DNA of 64,000 bases from Paenibacillus polymyxa M1. Its GTDB lineage: Bacteria > Bacillota > Bacilli > Paenibacillales > Paenibacillaceae. Each line of letters starts with the position of its first letter. Position 1 is the stretch's first letter. The stretch is taken from contig NC_017542.1 of NCBI RefSeq assembly GCF_000237325.1, positions 2,053,501-2,117,500 on the forward strand, given 5' to 3'. Position numbers and translations under genes: made by a program. Of this stretch, positions 36,850-45,732 are shown piece by piece. The notes below the pieces were generated by a model, which saw only the letters and a list, made by a program, of their open reading frames with translations, was not told where the DNA came from and did no database searches.

Positions 36850-38619
36850 TTATGATTTGGTACGGTTTGTGTCTGCAATTTTGAAATAAGATGTAATTTC
36901 TTGAAGCTCTTCAGACATGGACGTCAGCTTATGGGATGACTCGATGATAGAATCCAAAGAAGCTTTTTGTTCCTCTACCGTTTGCATAATGTGAACACTG
37001 TTATTGGCTGTTTTGGTTACGGTGGAGGAAAGATCGTCTGCTGTCGCGGTCATTTCCTGTGTCCCCGCAGATATTTGCTCCGTAGCACTGGATACTTCTT
37101 GGATTTGCCATGCTAGATTTTTAGTTGCTTGAAGAATATCGTTGAACAACTCGCCTGCTTGTCCAGCAACGACAATACCGTTTTGAACTTCAACGTTCCC
37201 TTGCTCCATCGAATTCACAGCTTGTCCGATTTCACTTTGAATTTCTTCAATCAAAGAAGTAATTTGTTTAGTTGCCTCCGCAGATTGTTCTGCCAGCTTG
37301 CGTACTTCATTGGCCACAACGGCAAAGCCTTTACCTTCTTCACCGACACGCGCAGCTTCTATAGAAGCGTTCAGGGCGAGCAGGTTCGTTTGGCTAGAAA
37401 TACCTGAAATGGTGCTAATGATATTGCCAATTTCCTGTGAACGGCTGTCCAGCAACTTGATGATACGGGAAGTATTCGTTACTGAATCGGTAATCAAATG
37501 CATTTGGGATGATACCTTATCTACAATCTCGTTACCTTCATTCGAACGCTTCTCTACCGAATTGGCTTCTTCGGCCACATTGGAAGAACTAGTAGCAATA
37601 TTTTGGATAACTGATGCCATTTCAGCCATAGCTCGTGCACTATCGCCTGTCGCTTTTTCCTGTGAACGGATATTATCCGTAATTTCATTGATATTTTGGT
37701 TGATGATGTTGGAATTGATTCCGTTTTGCTCGCAGATTGCGAGTAATTCTTTCGCAGATTCATTGACTTCATCAGTAGTCTGCTTCACTTTGGTCATTAT
37801 GCTGTTAATATGGCTTACCATATCGTTAAAGTTCTGATTCACGAGTCCCAAATCATCCTGACCAGTATGAATTTGAACATCCAGGTTTCCTCTGCTTACT
37901 TCACTGATACCGTACATCAGTTGCTTAATCGGAGACAGTGTGCGTTTTACTACCCAATATTGAAGCGCCAGGCAGATCAGTAGGAATATCACCAAAATGG
38001 TAGCGCCGCTAATGAGCAGCTTAGTCAATCCAGCCGGTACAGCCCCAGCATCAGCATCGACCGCAAAATAAGCAAAGATTTTGCCACTAGGATCTTTAAT
38101 CGGCGTCATCAAAGTCGTCCAAGTACCAAAAGAGTCATCGTAGAAACTGGTGAATGTAGGTTTGCCGGAGTCCAGCATGCTAGTTACCCCTACAGCCACG
38201 ACATTGGGTTGCTCGTACATAGCGCCGACACCCATCTTATCTTTTTCAAATGATTCTCTCAGATCTGTTGGCATTGCGACAATGGAGGTCTGATTCCCAT
38301 TTTCCAGCTCTGTTCCGAAAATATAGGCGTGAGAGATATTCGGGTTCGTGGCCATGATGTTATCTAGATAGGTACGGAGTTTGGTTTGAATGGGTCCATC
38401 ATAATTTTTTTCTTGAACCGCTTGGGATACTTCATCGGAATTAATGCCCTGCGCCCACTTCAATGTGATTTTTTCCACTTGCCCATGCAACTGGTCAATC
38501 AAAATCGTACGTTGGATCAAATAGCTAGACACAATAAGCACTAGCCCGATCAATACGATATTGAAGAAGGATAATAATAAGTTTTTGGTGAAGAATGATA
38601 AGCTACTCCACTTTTTCAA
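36850..38619 (-). CDS. Methyl-accepting chemotaxis protein with Cache-type sensor
   Basis: A 589-residue chemoreceptor. Membrane segment 1 is at residues 14-36, an extracellular Cache-like domain of about 170 residues follows (ISHAYIFGTELENGN, GKPTFTSFYDDSFGTWTTLMTPIKD), membrane segment 2 is near 215-238, then HAMP (KRTLSPIKQLMYGISEVSRGN) and the tip [20 protein letters not shown]. The start is TTG at 38619, 9 bases after AGGGAG; an in-frame ATG at 38685 adds 22 polar residues and has no ribosome binding site. It lies 145 bases before the NRPS-like gene on the same strand. Confidence 0.9.
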   Translation of the reverse strand: MKKWSSLSFFTKNLLLSFFNIVLIGLVLIVSSYLIQRTILIDQLHGQVEKITLKWAQGINSDEVSQAVQEKNYDGPIQTKLRTYLDNIMATNPNISHAYIFGTELENGNQTSIVAMPTDLRESFEKDKMGVGAMYEQPNVVAVGVTSMLDSGKPTFTSFYDDSFGTWTTLMTPIKDPSGKIFAYFAVDADAGAVPAGLTKLLISGATILVIFLLICLALQYWVVKRTLSPIKQLMYGISEVSRGNLDVQIHTGQDDLGLVNQNFNDMVSHINSIMTKVKQTTDEVNESAKELLAICEQNGINSNIINQNINEITDNIRSQEKATGDSARAMAEMASVIQNIATSSSNVAEEANSVEKRSNEGNEIVDKVSSQMHLITDSVTNTSRIIKLLDSRSQEIGNIISTISGISSQTNLLALNASIEAARVGEEGKGFAVVANEVRKLAEQSAEATKQITSLIEEIQSEIGQAVNSMEQGNVEVQNGIVVAGQAGELFNDILQATKNLAWQIQEVSSATEQISAGTQEMTATADDLSSTVTKTANNSVHIMQTVEEQKASLDSIIESSHKLTSMSEELQEITSYFKIADTNRTKS

Positions 38620-39084
38620 AATGTTCCACTCCCTGGTAGTATTTTTGTATATGGTGTTGAACCGCTTATCGAATGAGATAATCAAGTCCCCCTTACAAAC
38701 ATAATAAATAGAGATAATGACCCTTGATTTTTTTTAATAGGTCTTAAGTCTTTTTCGGACCAGTAAGATATCCCTATATATATGTCGTACAAAAAGCTCT
38801 TGAAATGAATACCTAACCCAATAAAAAATTAATTTTTAATAAGTAAACACTATGTGTATTTCAGTATTTCCCAATTTATGCTCACGCTTGAAATTCAAGT
38901 TCATTTCACTCCATAAGCAACTATTCAACAGAAACCATCATACTTTATAATAGAGTCAAATGCACTTATGAATTTGGGACATTTTTCATATTTGAAGCCG
39001 CAAATGCTTGATTTATCGCGGTTTACGTGAATTGTTTGCGAAATGAGTCCATGTATCTATGCATAGAGAAGAGGGAAGAGAAGA
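38620..39084. other. AT-rich divergent intergenic region, nothing assigned
   Basis: Between the chemoreceptor and GNAT genes, 465 bases of AT-rich sequence hold no recognisable gene, riboswitch or strong hairpin. Promoters for both sides are expected here, but I could not place a convincing sigma-D or sigma-A match. Confidence 0.5.
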
Positions 39085-39555
39085 GTGTCCAAGCTTACGA
39101 TTTTAAAGGTTGAGAGCAATCACTCGGATCTGCATCATTTGATTCATAGGCTGGATGAAGACTTGCTGGAAAGGTATCCTGCTGATCAAATTTACTTGGT
39201 CGATTTTTCCAATCCAAAAGTTAAAAGTATGTTTTTCGCTGTTGTGTATGTGGATGAAAAACCGGTTGCTTGCGGAGGGCTTAGGCCTATAGATGCGGAA
39301 GAGATGGAACTTAAGAGATTTTATGTCGATTCCTCTTATCGCAGACAAGGAATTGCGGTCAGCCTATTATCTTTTCTGGAAGAGGAAGCCAGAAAGCGGG
39401 GAGTTGTAAGGATTAAACTAGAGACCGGAGCGGCTCAACCTGAGGCAATTGCCTTCTATACCAAGCAAGGGTACGAACCTATTGAACGATTTGGGGAGTA
39501 TGAATACGATGAAAATAGTCTTTGTTATGGTAAAAAGCTGTCTCTGTCTTTATAA
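39085..39555 (+). CDS. GNAT family N-acetyltransferase
   Basis: A 156-residue acetyltransferase. The acetyl-CoA binding motif A reads RRQGIAVSLLSFLEEEARKRG and is preceded by the beta-strand MELKRFYVDSSY; CGGLRPID and LETGAAQPEAIAFYTKQGYEPI complete the fold. The LETG...AIAFY pattern is common in small-molecule GNATs; the acceptor is unknown. The start is GTG at 39085 after GGGAAGAGAAGA, a weak ribosome binding site. Confidence 0.85.
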   Translation: MSKLTILKVESNHSDLHHLIHRLDEDLLERYPADQIYLVDFSNPKVKSMFFAVVYVDEKPVACGGLRPIDAEEMELKRFYVDSSYRRQGIAVSLLSFLEEEARKRGVVRIKLETGAAQPEAIAFYTKQGYEPIERFGEYEYDENSLCYGKKLSLSL

Positions 39556-39615
39556 AGCGTTCTCATATAAAATAGATGTTGATCAACACTAGCCTATATA
39601 GCGGGAGAGATGATA

Positions 39616-40284
39616 ATGAATTTGAAGCAAAAAGCGGCTGAGAAAGCAGTAGAAGCGATTCAGGATGGCATGAAAGTAGGACTTGGTACAGGCTCGACAG
39701 CCTATTGGGCTATTCAAAAAATCGGAGAGCGTGTGGCACAAGGTTTACATATACAGGCTGTAGCTACATCCCAAGCCTCGGAGGATCAGGCTAGGGGGCT
39801 GGGTATTCCCATCATTCCGTTTGATCAAATTGGAAGGCTTGACGTTACCATTGATGGTGCAGATGAGGTGAATGAGCAACTGGTATTGGTGAAAGGTGGA
39901 GGCGGTGCTCTGCTGAGAGAGAAAATTGTGGAAAGCAATAGCGACCGATTAATCATAATTGTGGATGAGTCCAAGGATGTGAAGGTACTGGGCGCATTCC
40001 CTTTGCCGGTCGAGGTGGTACCTTTTGCCAGTGAATGGACGTTGGAGGCTCTGCGGCAGACGGGTTGTAAAGCGGAATGGCGTATGAAAGACGGCGAGCG
40101 CTTCCTTACGGATAACGGTAATTATATTGCCGATTGTCGCTATGGTACGATCGAGAACCCGCAGGAGCTGGAAATTCGCTTGAATCAAATTCCGGGTGTA
40201 GTCGATAATGGACTGTTCATTAACATGGCGGACCAAGTCATTATCGCACGAGCTAATGGACAAATTGACGTACGGAATAAATAA
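39616..40284 (+). CDS. rpiA: Ribose-5-phosphate isomerase A
   Basis: A 222-residue enzyme that interconverts ribose-5-phosphate and ribulose-5-phosphate. GLGTGSTAYWAIQKIG binds phosphate, TIDGADEV carries active-site Asp residues, and VKGGGGALLREKIVES holds the catalytic Lys and Glu. The ATG at 39616 lies 8 bases after GGAG; another ATG six bases earlier is too close to it. Its TAA stop overlaps the next gene's ATG by one base. Many Bacilli use RpiB instead, so RpiA here is worth noting. Confidence 0.93.
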   Translation: MNLKQKAAEKAVEAIQDGMKVGLGTGSTAYWAIQKIGERVAQGLHIQAVATSQASEDQARGLGIPIIPFDQIGRLDVTIDGADEVNEQLVLVKGGGGALLREKIVESNSDRLIIIVDESKDVKVLGAFPLPVEVVPFASEWTLEALRQTGCKAEWRMKDGERFLTDNGNYIADCRYGTIENPQELEIRLNQIPGVVDNGLFINMADQVIIARANGQIDVRNK

Positions 40285-40733
40285 TGTCTGGTAACCGTCT
40301 GTTTTATAATGTGGCATTCGTGTTATTGATATTATATACAGGGCTTCTATTATATTGGATGTTTCTCGGTTTTGGTCGTACATTACGGCCAGGACCTCCG
40401 TATTCATATAATATGGTTCCATTGGATACGATCGGGCGATACTGGCGGGCAATGTATTCGTCCCCTTTTCGGGTATGGGGTGTTAATTTGCTTGGGAATA
40501 TTGGTGTGTTCATTCCCTTCGGTGTTCTTTTGCCGATCATTTGGGTGTCTATGCGCAAGGTAGGCAGGCTGCTGTTAGTGGTGGTGGCCGCATTGGTCAT
40601 TCTCGAAGTAAACCAAATGCTGCTGGGCGCAGGTACGATGGATGTGGATGACATCATACTGAATGTGCTGGGAGTATTATGCGGACGTGTTGCCTATGTA
40701 TTTTTACGTAAGAAATTAAGAACTGAATCATAA
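40284..40733 (+). CDS. VanZ family membrane protein
   Basis: A 149-residue protein with four membrane helices. Family residues are NMVPLDTI, NLLGNIGVFIPFG, LEVNQMLLGAGTMDVDDIILN. VanZ proteins contribute to low-level teicoplanin resistance in one context, but most chromosomal copies have no known role. The ATG overlaps the rpiA stop (TAATG), indicating translational coupling, although no functional link between the two is known. Confidence 0.87.
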   Translation: MSGNRLFYNVAFVLLILYTGLLLYWMFLGFGRTLRPGPPYSYNMVPLDTIGRYWRAMYSSPFRVWGVNLLGNIGVFIPFGVLLPIIWVSMRKVGRLLLVVVAALVILEVNQMLLGAGTMDVDDIILNVLGVLCGRVAYVFLRKKLRTES

Positions 40734-40735
40734 TC

Positions 40736-40787
40736 GCCCTGCTCTCGATATCAGTGTTTAATGACTAGTCGAGGGCAGGCTTTTTTT
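40736..40787 (+). terminator. Terminator of rpiA-vanZ
   Basis: CCCTGCTCTCGA pairs with TCGAGGGCAGG (one G-T pair) and is followed by TTTTTTT. Confidence 0.8.
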
Positions 40788-40869
40788 ACATAATGAACGG
40801 CAATTTTCGCATAATAGATGGTAATTCTACAATAACAGAGCGTAAGAGCAGGAAGGGAAGCGCTTAAAC

Positions 40870-40911
40870 TTGACAAAAGTACGCAATTAAGATATCTTTG
40901 AATAAAGATAT
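40870..40911 (+). promoter_or_regulatory. Promoter and palindromic operator of the MhqR-like gene
   Basis: TTGACA (40870-40875), 17 bases, TATCTT (40893-40898). The perfect inverted repeat ATATCTTTGAATAAAGATAT (40892-40911) covers the -10 box. Its ATCT-N8-AGAT half-sites match the arrangement I recall for MhqR operators of B. subtilis. Autorepression is likely. Confidence 0.65.
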
Positions 40912-40931
40912 GAGTAACGGAGGCTGTTAAT

Positions 40932-41393
40932 ATGTCTGTAAAACCAGATGATCAGGACTTAGCGCTTAATTTGTTCGTTGTTCTGGCACGTGCCTATAAT
41001 TCGGTCACATCTCGCACGAATCGGGACATTCATAGTCATGGATTAAATACAACTGAATTTGGTGTGCTTGACCTGCTGTATTATCGCGGACCGCAGCCTT
41101 TGCAGAAAATTGGAGAAAAGGTACTGATCTCCAGTGGGAATATTACGTATGTGGTGGATAAACTTCAGAAAAAAAACCTGCTTTTTCGCCGTGCGTCACA
41201 AGATGATCGGCGTGTAATTTATGCAGAATTGACTGACGATGGACGTCATTTTTTTGAGCAAATATTTCCACAGCATCATCGAGTTATTATGGAGACTGTG
41301 GATGGCTTATCCGTGGAAGAGAAGGAGCAGGCTATTCATCTGCTAAAAAAGCTTGGACTAACAGCTGAGGGACAGAAGAGTAACGGATCATAA
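40932..41393 (+). CDS. MarR family regulator, MhqR-like
   Basis: A 153-residue winged-helix regulator. HGLNTTEFGVLDLLYYRGPQ, then the recognition helix ISSGNITYVVDKLQKKNLLFRR and wing SQDDRRVIYAELTDDG resemble the MhqR (YkvE) quinone/catechol-sensing branch. Without Cys residues in the N-terminal helix it should not be an OhrR/YodB thiol switch. It is monocistronic with its own terminator, so its targets, other than itself, must lie elsewhere. CGGAGGCTGTTAAT precedes the ATG. Confidence 0.82.
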   Translation: MSVKPDDQDLALNLFVVLARAYNSVTSRTNRDIHSHGLNTTEFGVLDLLYYRGPQPLQKIGEKVLISSGNITYVVDKLQKKNLLFRRASQDDRRVIYAELTDDGRHFFEQIFPQHHRVIMETVDGLSVEEKEQAIHLLKKLGLTAEGQKSNGS

Positions 41394-41426
41394 GTGTTGC
41401 ATATTCTGGTTAATTCAGCTTTGAGA

Positions 41427-41460
41427 TAAAATACCGACTTTTCGGTATTTTATTTTTTTG
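41427..41460 (+). terminator. Terminator of the MhqR-like gene
   Basis: AAAATACCGA pairs with TCGGTATTTT around a 4-base loop, followed by ATTTTTTT. It separates this gene from the cobalamin-sensor operon. Confidence 0.88.
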
Positions 41461-41576
41461 TCTAATTTTGGAGCAGTAGGTACGCAAATCAGGTATAATT
41501 GTCTAATAGTCTCGATCTGAGGTCATCCCTAGAACCTGTTTCATATACAAATACCTTGTCGGGGAAGGAGCTGTAC

Positions 41577-42641
41577 ATGAGTATACAGCAATATACCGCA
41601 GGTGAGTCGCTATTAATGCAAGCAGGAGGCTTGGCTGAACTAGTTACCCATAAACAATACGAATTACAGCCAGATCTTTTGGAGCGCTTTGGGGACAACG
41701 GTAAAATAAAGACAAAACAGGACTCCATATATAGTTTGAACTATTTAGCAGAAAGTGTAATCGTGAACAGTCCTATTTTATTTACGTATTATGTTTCCTG
41801 GTTAAAGAGACTTCTAGAAGGTTTCGGCATAACCCAAGAAGATTTGATTATCAATTTTCAATTAATTCGGGAGACGTTGGTAGAGCACTTTCATCACACG
41901 GATAAAACGACGGTACTGATGCATCTGGAATTGGGGATACAGCAAATTGGGAAGAAGGAGGAGTACGCCTCTTTTATTACAGATGATAATCCCTATGCTG
42001 CAGATGTGGCTCAATATTTGGAATATTTACTTTTAGGTAATCGCAGACAGGCTTTGGATTGGATCGTTCATTTGCTTGATGAAGGTACGTCTATTCAACA
42101 TACTTATAAATATATTTTTCAAATTTCGCAATATGAAATAGGTCGTCTGTGGCATGAAGGCAAAATTACGGTTGGCCAAGAACATTTTTGTACTGCTGCG
42201 ACTCAGTTTATTATTTCCAGCCTGTATCCCAGATGGATAGGTACTGGAAATAAGGGACGCAGCCTTGTAGCAGCATGTGTAGGCAGCGAGCAGCATGAAA
42301 TAGGTCTGCGTATGCTGGCTGATATATTCGAGATGGATGGTTGGGATACGTACTATTTAGGTGCTAATGTACCTGATCGGAGCCTGCTTCAGGCCATTGT
42401 GAGTTACAACGCAGATGTGGTAGCTATCTCAGCTACCATGGCTTACCATGTCCATCTGGTGAAAAAGTTGATTACTGTTATCCGTCAAAATACAACTACT
42501 AGTCATGTGAAAATTATGGTCGGTGGCTTGCCCTTTAATCTTGATTCACACTTATGGCAGGAAGTTGGGGCGGATGGATATGCACCAGGTGCGGAGGAAG
42601 CGCTGGAGGTAGCAGAGGACATACTTTCGCTCAAGAGATAA
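41577..42641 (+). CDS. Soluble cobalamin-binding protein with complete CarH-type photoreceptor motif
   Basis: A 354-residue cytosolic protein. Residues 1-135 are helical and unrecognised, with no MerR DNA-binding domain. Residues 140-210 form the four-helix cap of B12-binding proteins, and 222-354 the Rossmann-like B12-binding domain (LVAACVGSEQHEIGLRM, VKIMVGGLPF). The lower axial ligand motif E-x-H-x-x-G has His240. The cap carries Trp192-His193 and, nine residues after the Trp, Glu202-His203: the W-x9-EH signature of the adenosylcobalamin photoreceptor CarH, where the His next to the Trp becomes the second axial ligand after light. GAAGGAG sets the ATG at 41577. A TATAAT lies at 41494-41499 without a clear -35 box. 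The kinase gene starts 49 bases downstream. A methyl-transfer corrinoid protein is the alternative but would lack the W-x9-EH set. Confidence 0.85.
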   Translation: MSIQQYTAGESLLMQAGGLAELVTHKQYELQPDLLERFGDNGKIKTKQDSIYSLNYLAESVIVNSPILFTYYVSWLKRLLEGFGITQEDLIINFQLIRETLVEHFHHTDKTTVLMHLELGIQQIGKKEEYASFITDDNPYAADVAQYLEYLLLGNRRQALDWIVHLLDEGTSIQHTYKYIFQISQYEIGRLWHEGKITVGQEHFCTAATQFIISSLYPRWIGTGNKGRSLVAACVGSEQHEIGLRMLADIFEMDGWDTYYLGANVPDRSLLQAIVSYNADVVAISATMAYHVHLVKKLITVIRQNTTTSHVKIMVGGLPFNLDSHLWQEVGADGYAPGAEEALEVAEDILSLKR

Positions 42642-42690
42642 TGTTAGTGTTGGCAACCCGTAAGTCATTTTGTAAAGGGGGCCTTTTAAT

Positions 42691-44424
42691 ATGAAGGAAC
42701 CGACAGCAGAAATGGCTGTCCTGCGGAGAACGGTCGAACAATTAACGGATGAGGTTCTGAAAAGCAAAGCTGAGGAAGAAAAGCTGCTGAATGAATTTTC
42801 AGCAATGAACAACGAGCTGGTCAATCTGCAGCGTCAGCTTGCCAAAAGCAATGCGGAATTAAAGCGGACAAAGGAAGAAGCGATACGGGCTAATGACCTG
42901 AAGAGCACTTTTCTCGCCGTGGTTAGTCATGAATTTAGAACGCCAATGAACGGAATTCTGGGGATGATCGAAATGTTAGCTTCATCCAAACTGTCTCCAG
43001 ATCAGCGGCAGGCCATCGGTGTGATACGTGAGTCGGCCTCTCTGCTGCTAAACATGATTAATAATCTGCTCGATATATCCAAAGTAGAAGCAGGACAGAT
43101 GGAATTGGAGATCGGAAATGTCAGAGTTCAAGCGATTATGAGCCATGTTGCCCAGTTGTTGGAGCCACAAATTTATCAGATGGGCAATCAGTTGAGTATA
43201 GAGACTGATCCTGGCGTGGCAGAGCATCTCGAAGGAGATTCGGCAAGGATCATGCAGATCTTGCTTAATCTGTTGAACAATGCGAATAAATTTACAAGCG
43301 AAGGGAACCTTGTTGTTCGGACAAAATTGGTTGAGGAAACAAAAGATTCCCAACGTGTTCGTTTTGAAGTACAGGATTCGGGCATCGGGATTTCACCGGA
43401 GGATCAGGACAAGCTGTTTCAGCCTTATGTGCAAGCCGGTGAGGGCGGCGCCTCTCAATATGGAGGAACGGGACTGGGACTATGGATATGCAGCTCGTTT
43501 GTGAAACTTATGCAGGGAGAGATTGGGGTCGTCAGCGAAGAAGGCCAAGGCTCCACATTCTGGTTTGAAATTCCCTTCAGGAAGGCATCAGGACAGGCAG
43601 ATAAAATAGAGAAACATGAAAATGGTGAATTGACGGCACGTAGCGAATTGCTTCGTGAGCATATTCATTCTCAAGTTATTTTGGTGGCTGAGGATAATCG
43701 GATGAATCGTCAAGTGGTACAATTACAGCTTAACCACCTGGGATTCCAGCATATTGACTTTGCCGAGGATGGGCAAGCCGCAGTAAGAGCGGCCTCCGAA
43801 CGATCCTACGCCTGCATTCTAATGGATCACCATATGCCTCTGCTAAATGGTCACGATGCGACGAAAGCGATCCGCCAGTGGGAAGTAGAAAACCAACAGC
43901 CGCCCGTAACGATCATTTCTTTGACCGGAAATGTGTCCGAGGAAGACCAGGCTCGTGGGCGGGAGGTTGGAGTGAACGATTACTTGACGAAACCGGTGAC
44001 GATTGAAAATCTCTCAGAAAAGCTCGTCAAATGGCTACCCGTTCCGGAATCCGAGCCTATTTTGGATGAGGATGTTATTCGGGAAATTATGTTGCTGGAT
44101 GAGGATGGTAGCACGGGATTACTCGAGTCATTGGTTGAAATGTATACTAGTGATACACCTGCCAAAATCAACAAGTTAAAAGAATTGGTTGCTGCGGGCG
44201 AAGCCACAAAAGTAGTAGAGGCTGCTCATGAGTTGAAATCAGGCAGCGTGAGTCTAGGGGTCGGGCGTTTGTCCAAGTTGCTGTCTGATATTGAACAGCT
44301 TGCACGGGAGAACCGACTTGAGAATACGCAAGTGAAGTTGTCTGCGCTCCAGTCTGTCTATCAGGCAACGTGCTTAGAGCTGGAACGTTATATTCACCAG
44401 TCTAGACTGATTCCCCCTTGTTAG
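42691..44424 (+). CDS. Cytosolic hybrid histidine kinase with receiver and HPt domains
   Basis: A 577-residue protein with no membrane segment and no PAS, GAF or other sensor domain. Residues 5-75 are a coiled coil. HisKA has [14 protein letters not shown] with phospho-His80; the ATPase domain has [20 protein letters not shown] and GGTGLGLWI. The receiver (about 330-450) has the acidic pair ED near 337, phospho-Asp379 in LMDHHMP and Lys in LTKP. A C-terminal HPt domain has phospho-His513 in [13 protein letters not shown]. It therefore carries a full His-Asp-His relay and should pass phosphate to a separate response regulator, which is not in this window. The only nearby sensor candidate is the co-transcribed cobalamin protein. 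AAAGGGGGCC precedes the ATG. Confidence 0.92.
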   Translation: MKEPTAEMAVLRRTVEQLTDEVLKSKAEEEKLLNEFSAMNNELVNLQRQLAKSNAELKRTKEEAIRANDLKSTFLAVVSHEFRTPMNGILGMIEMLASSKLSPDQRQAIGVIRESASLLLNMINNLLDISKVEAGQMELEIGNVRVQAIMSHVAQLLEPQIYQMGNQLSIETDPGVAEHLEGDSARIMQILLNLLNNANKFTSEGNLVVRTKLVEETKDSQRVRFEVQDSGIGISPEDQDKLFQPYVQAGEGGASQYGGTGLGLWICSSFVKLMQGEIGVVSEEGQGSTFWFEIPFRKASGQADKIEKHENGELTARSELLREHIHSQVILVAEDNRMNRQVVQLQLNHLGFQHIDFAEDGQAAVRAASERSYACILMDHHMPLLNGHDATKAIRQWEVENQQPPVTIISLTGNVSEEDQARGREVGVNDYLTKPVTIENLSEKLVKWLPVPESEPILDEDVIREIMLLDEDGSTGLLESLVEMYTSDTPAKINKLKELVAAGEATKVVEAAHELKSGSVSLGVGRLSKLLSDIEQLARENRLENTQVKLSALQSVYQATCLELERYIHQSRLIPPC

Positions 44425-44458
44425 ACTTGTACCTAGAAGGAGGACCTAAGATATATAT

Positions 44459-45712
44459 ATGAAAGAACAGCTGCGTTCCATTCACCCGCTGGCCTGGACG
44501 ATTATAGCAGGTACGATTTTTGGTCGGATGGCGACCTCGATGAGCATCCCATTTTTGTCTATTTATCTGACCACCCGTCTAGGGGTTTCCCCCTTTCATA
44601 CGGGGGTGATCGTATCGGTCAGCTCGCTGGTCGGCATTTTTGCCAGCTTTTACGGTGGATATATTTCAGATCGGATCGGACGGCGTAAGGTGATGCTGGT
44701 ATCCATCGCGAGTTGGGCGCTTGTATTCGTCGCTTTTGCGTTGGCAGAAGCGGCTTGGGCTTTTTTTGTCATTAATGCTCTGAACGGACTATGCAGATCC
44801 TTGTTCGAGCCAACTTCGCGGGCGCTATTATCAGATGTAACCCCCAAGGAGAAAAGATTGCTCGTCTATAACATGAGATATGCGGCGATTAATGTTGGTG
44901 TGGTGGCAGGACCGCTGCTTGGTTTGATGTTGGGATCGGCATCTACAGGTACGCCGTTTATGGTAGCCGCTGGTGTGTATGCTCTGTACGGGGTGCTGCT
45001 GTTGATCCAATTTACTCGGTATGCAGCAGATCTGCATGTAGGCACAACCGCAGGCGAGGCTCCGCTGCGGATGGGTGAGGCGTTCCGAACAGCCAGCAGA
45101 GATCCCGTATTTATGCCGATTTTGTTGGGAACCGTATTCTGCGTAATGGGCTATGCTCATTCCAATTCGACAATGCCTCAATTTTTATCGTTGTCCTTCG
45201 AGGAAGGTACCCGGTGGTTTACATACATGCTAACGGTCAACGCGTTTTGCGTATTGGCTTTTCAGTATCCACTGGTACGACTGGCAAGCCGCTTTTCTCC
45301 AGTGAATTCCTTAATAGCAGGGAATATATGTATTGCAGTTAGCTTGCTGCTGTGCGGTATGCTAAACTCAGGCTGGATGTTTATACTGGATATGGTGTTG
45401 TTTACAGTAGGCGAAGTATTATTGTTCACGATGCTGGACGTACTGATTGATCAAATTGCTGATGTCCAATATAAAGGGACCTACTTCGGTACGATCGGCT
45501 TTAATAATTTGGGTAGTGTACTGGCTCCTTTATTTGGTGGCTGGTTGCTGGATATCTATGGTCAAACAGCACCGCTTGCCGTGTTTGTTCCGGTTGCACT
45601 ATCGGTTGTGATCGGTATTCCGTTCCTGCTGGTCGCACGCCGCCGTTTGGCGCAGCGTACAGCCCGGTTCGCGGCTCAAGGTGGAGAGTCTGTGCAGCAA
45701 CTATCATCATAA
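44459..45712 (+). CDS. MFS transporter in the cobalamin-sensor operon
   Basis: A 417-residue, 12-helix MFS protein. Motif A is GGYISDRIGRRKVMLV, with RSLFEPTSRALLSDVTPKEKRLLVYNMRYAAINVG in helices 4-5, resembling the MdtH/YttB-like multidrug group. Substrate unknown. It follows the kinase gene by 34 bases, so it is likely in the same operon. The AAGGAGG is 15 bases before the ATG, longer than usual; an in-frame ATA at 44453 would be better spaced, but ATG is the safer choice. Confidence 0.82.
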   Translation: MKEQLRSIHPLAWTIIAGTIFGRMATSMSIPFLSIYLTTRLGVSPFHTGVIVSVSSLVGIFASFYGGYISDRIGRRKVMLVSIASWALVFVAFALAEAAWAFFVINALNGLCRSLFEPTSRALLSDVTPKEKRLLVYNMRYAAINVGVVAGPLLGLMLGSASTGTPFMVAAGVYALYGVLLLIQFTRYAADLHVGTTAGEAPLRMGEAFRTASRDPVFMPILLGTVFCVMGYAHSNSTMPQFLSLSFEEGTRWFTYMLTVNAFCVLAFQYPLVRLASRFSPVNSLIAGNICIAVSLLLCGMLNSGWMFILDMVLFTVGEVLLFTMLDVLIDQIADVQYKGTYFGTIGFNNLGSVLAPLFGGWLLDIYGQTAPLAVFVPVALSVVIGIPFLLVARRRLAQRTARFAAQGGESVQQLSS

Positions 45713-45732
45713 AAAAGGGAGCTGAGTACAGG

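Noticed and set aside
40284..40733. Glycopeptide resistance determinant (VanZ)
   Set aside because: It is a lone VanZ-family protein with no vanHAX or vanRS genes nearby, coupled to rpiA; family membership does not imply resistance.
40855..40868. cre (CcpA) site GGAAGCGCTTAAAC before the MhqR-like promoter
   Set aside because: At least two mismatches to the consensus, and a regulator gene is not an obvious CcpA target; too weak to report.
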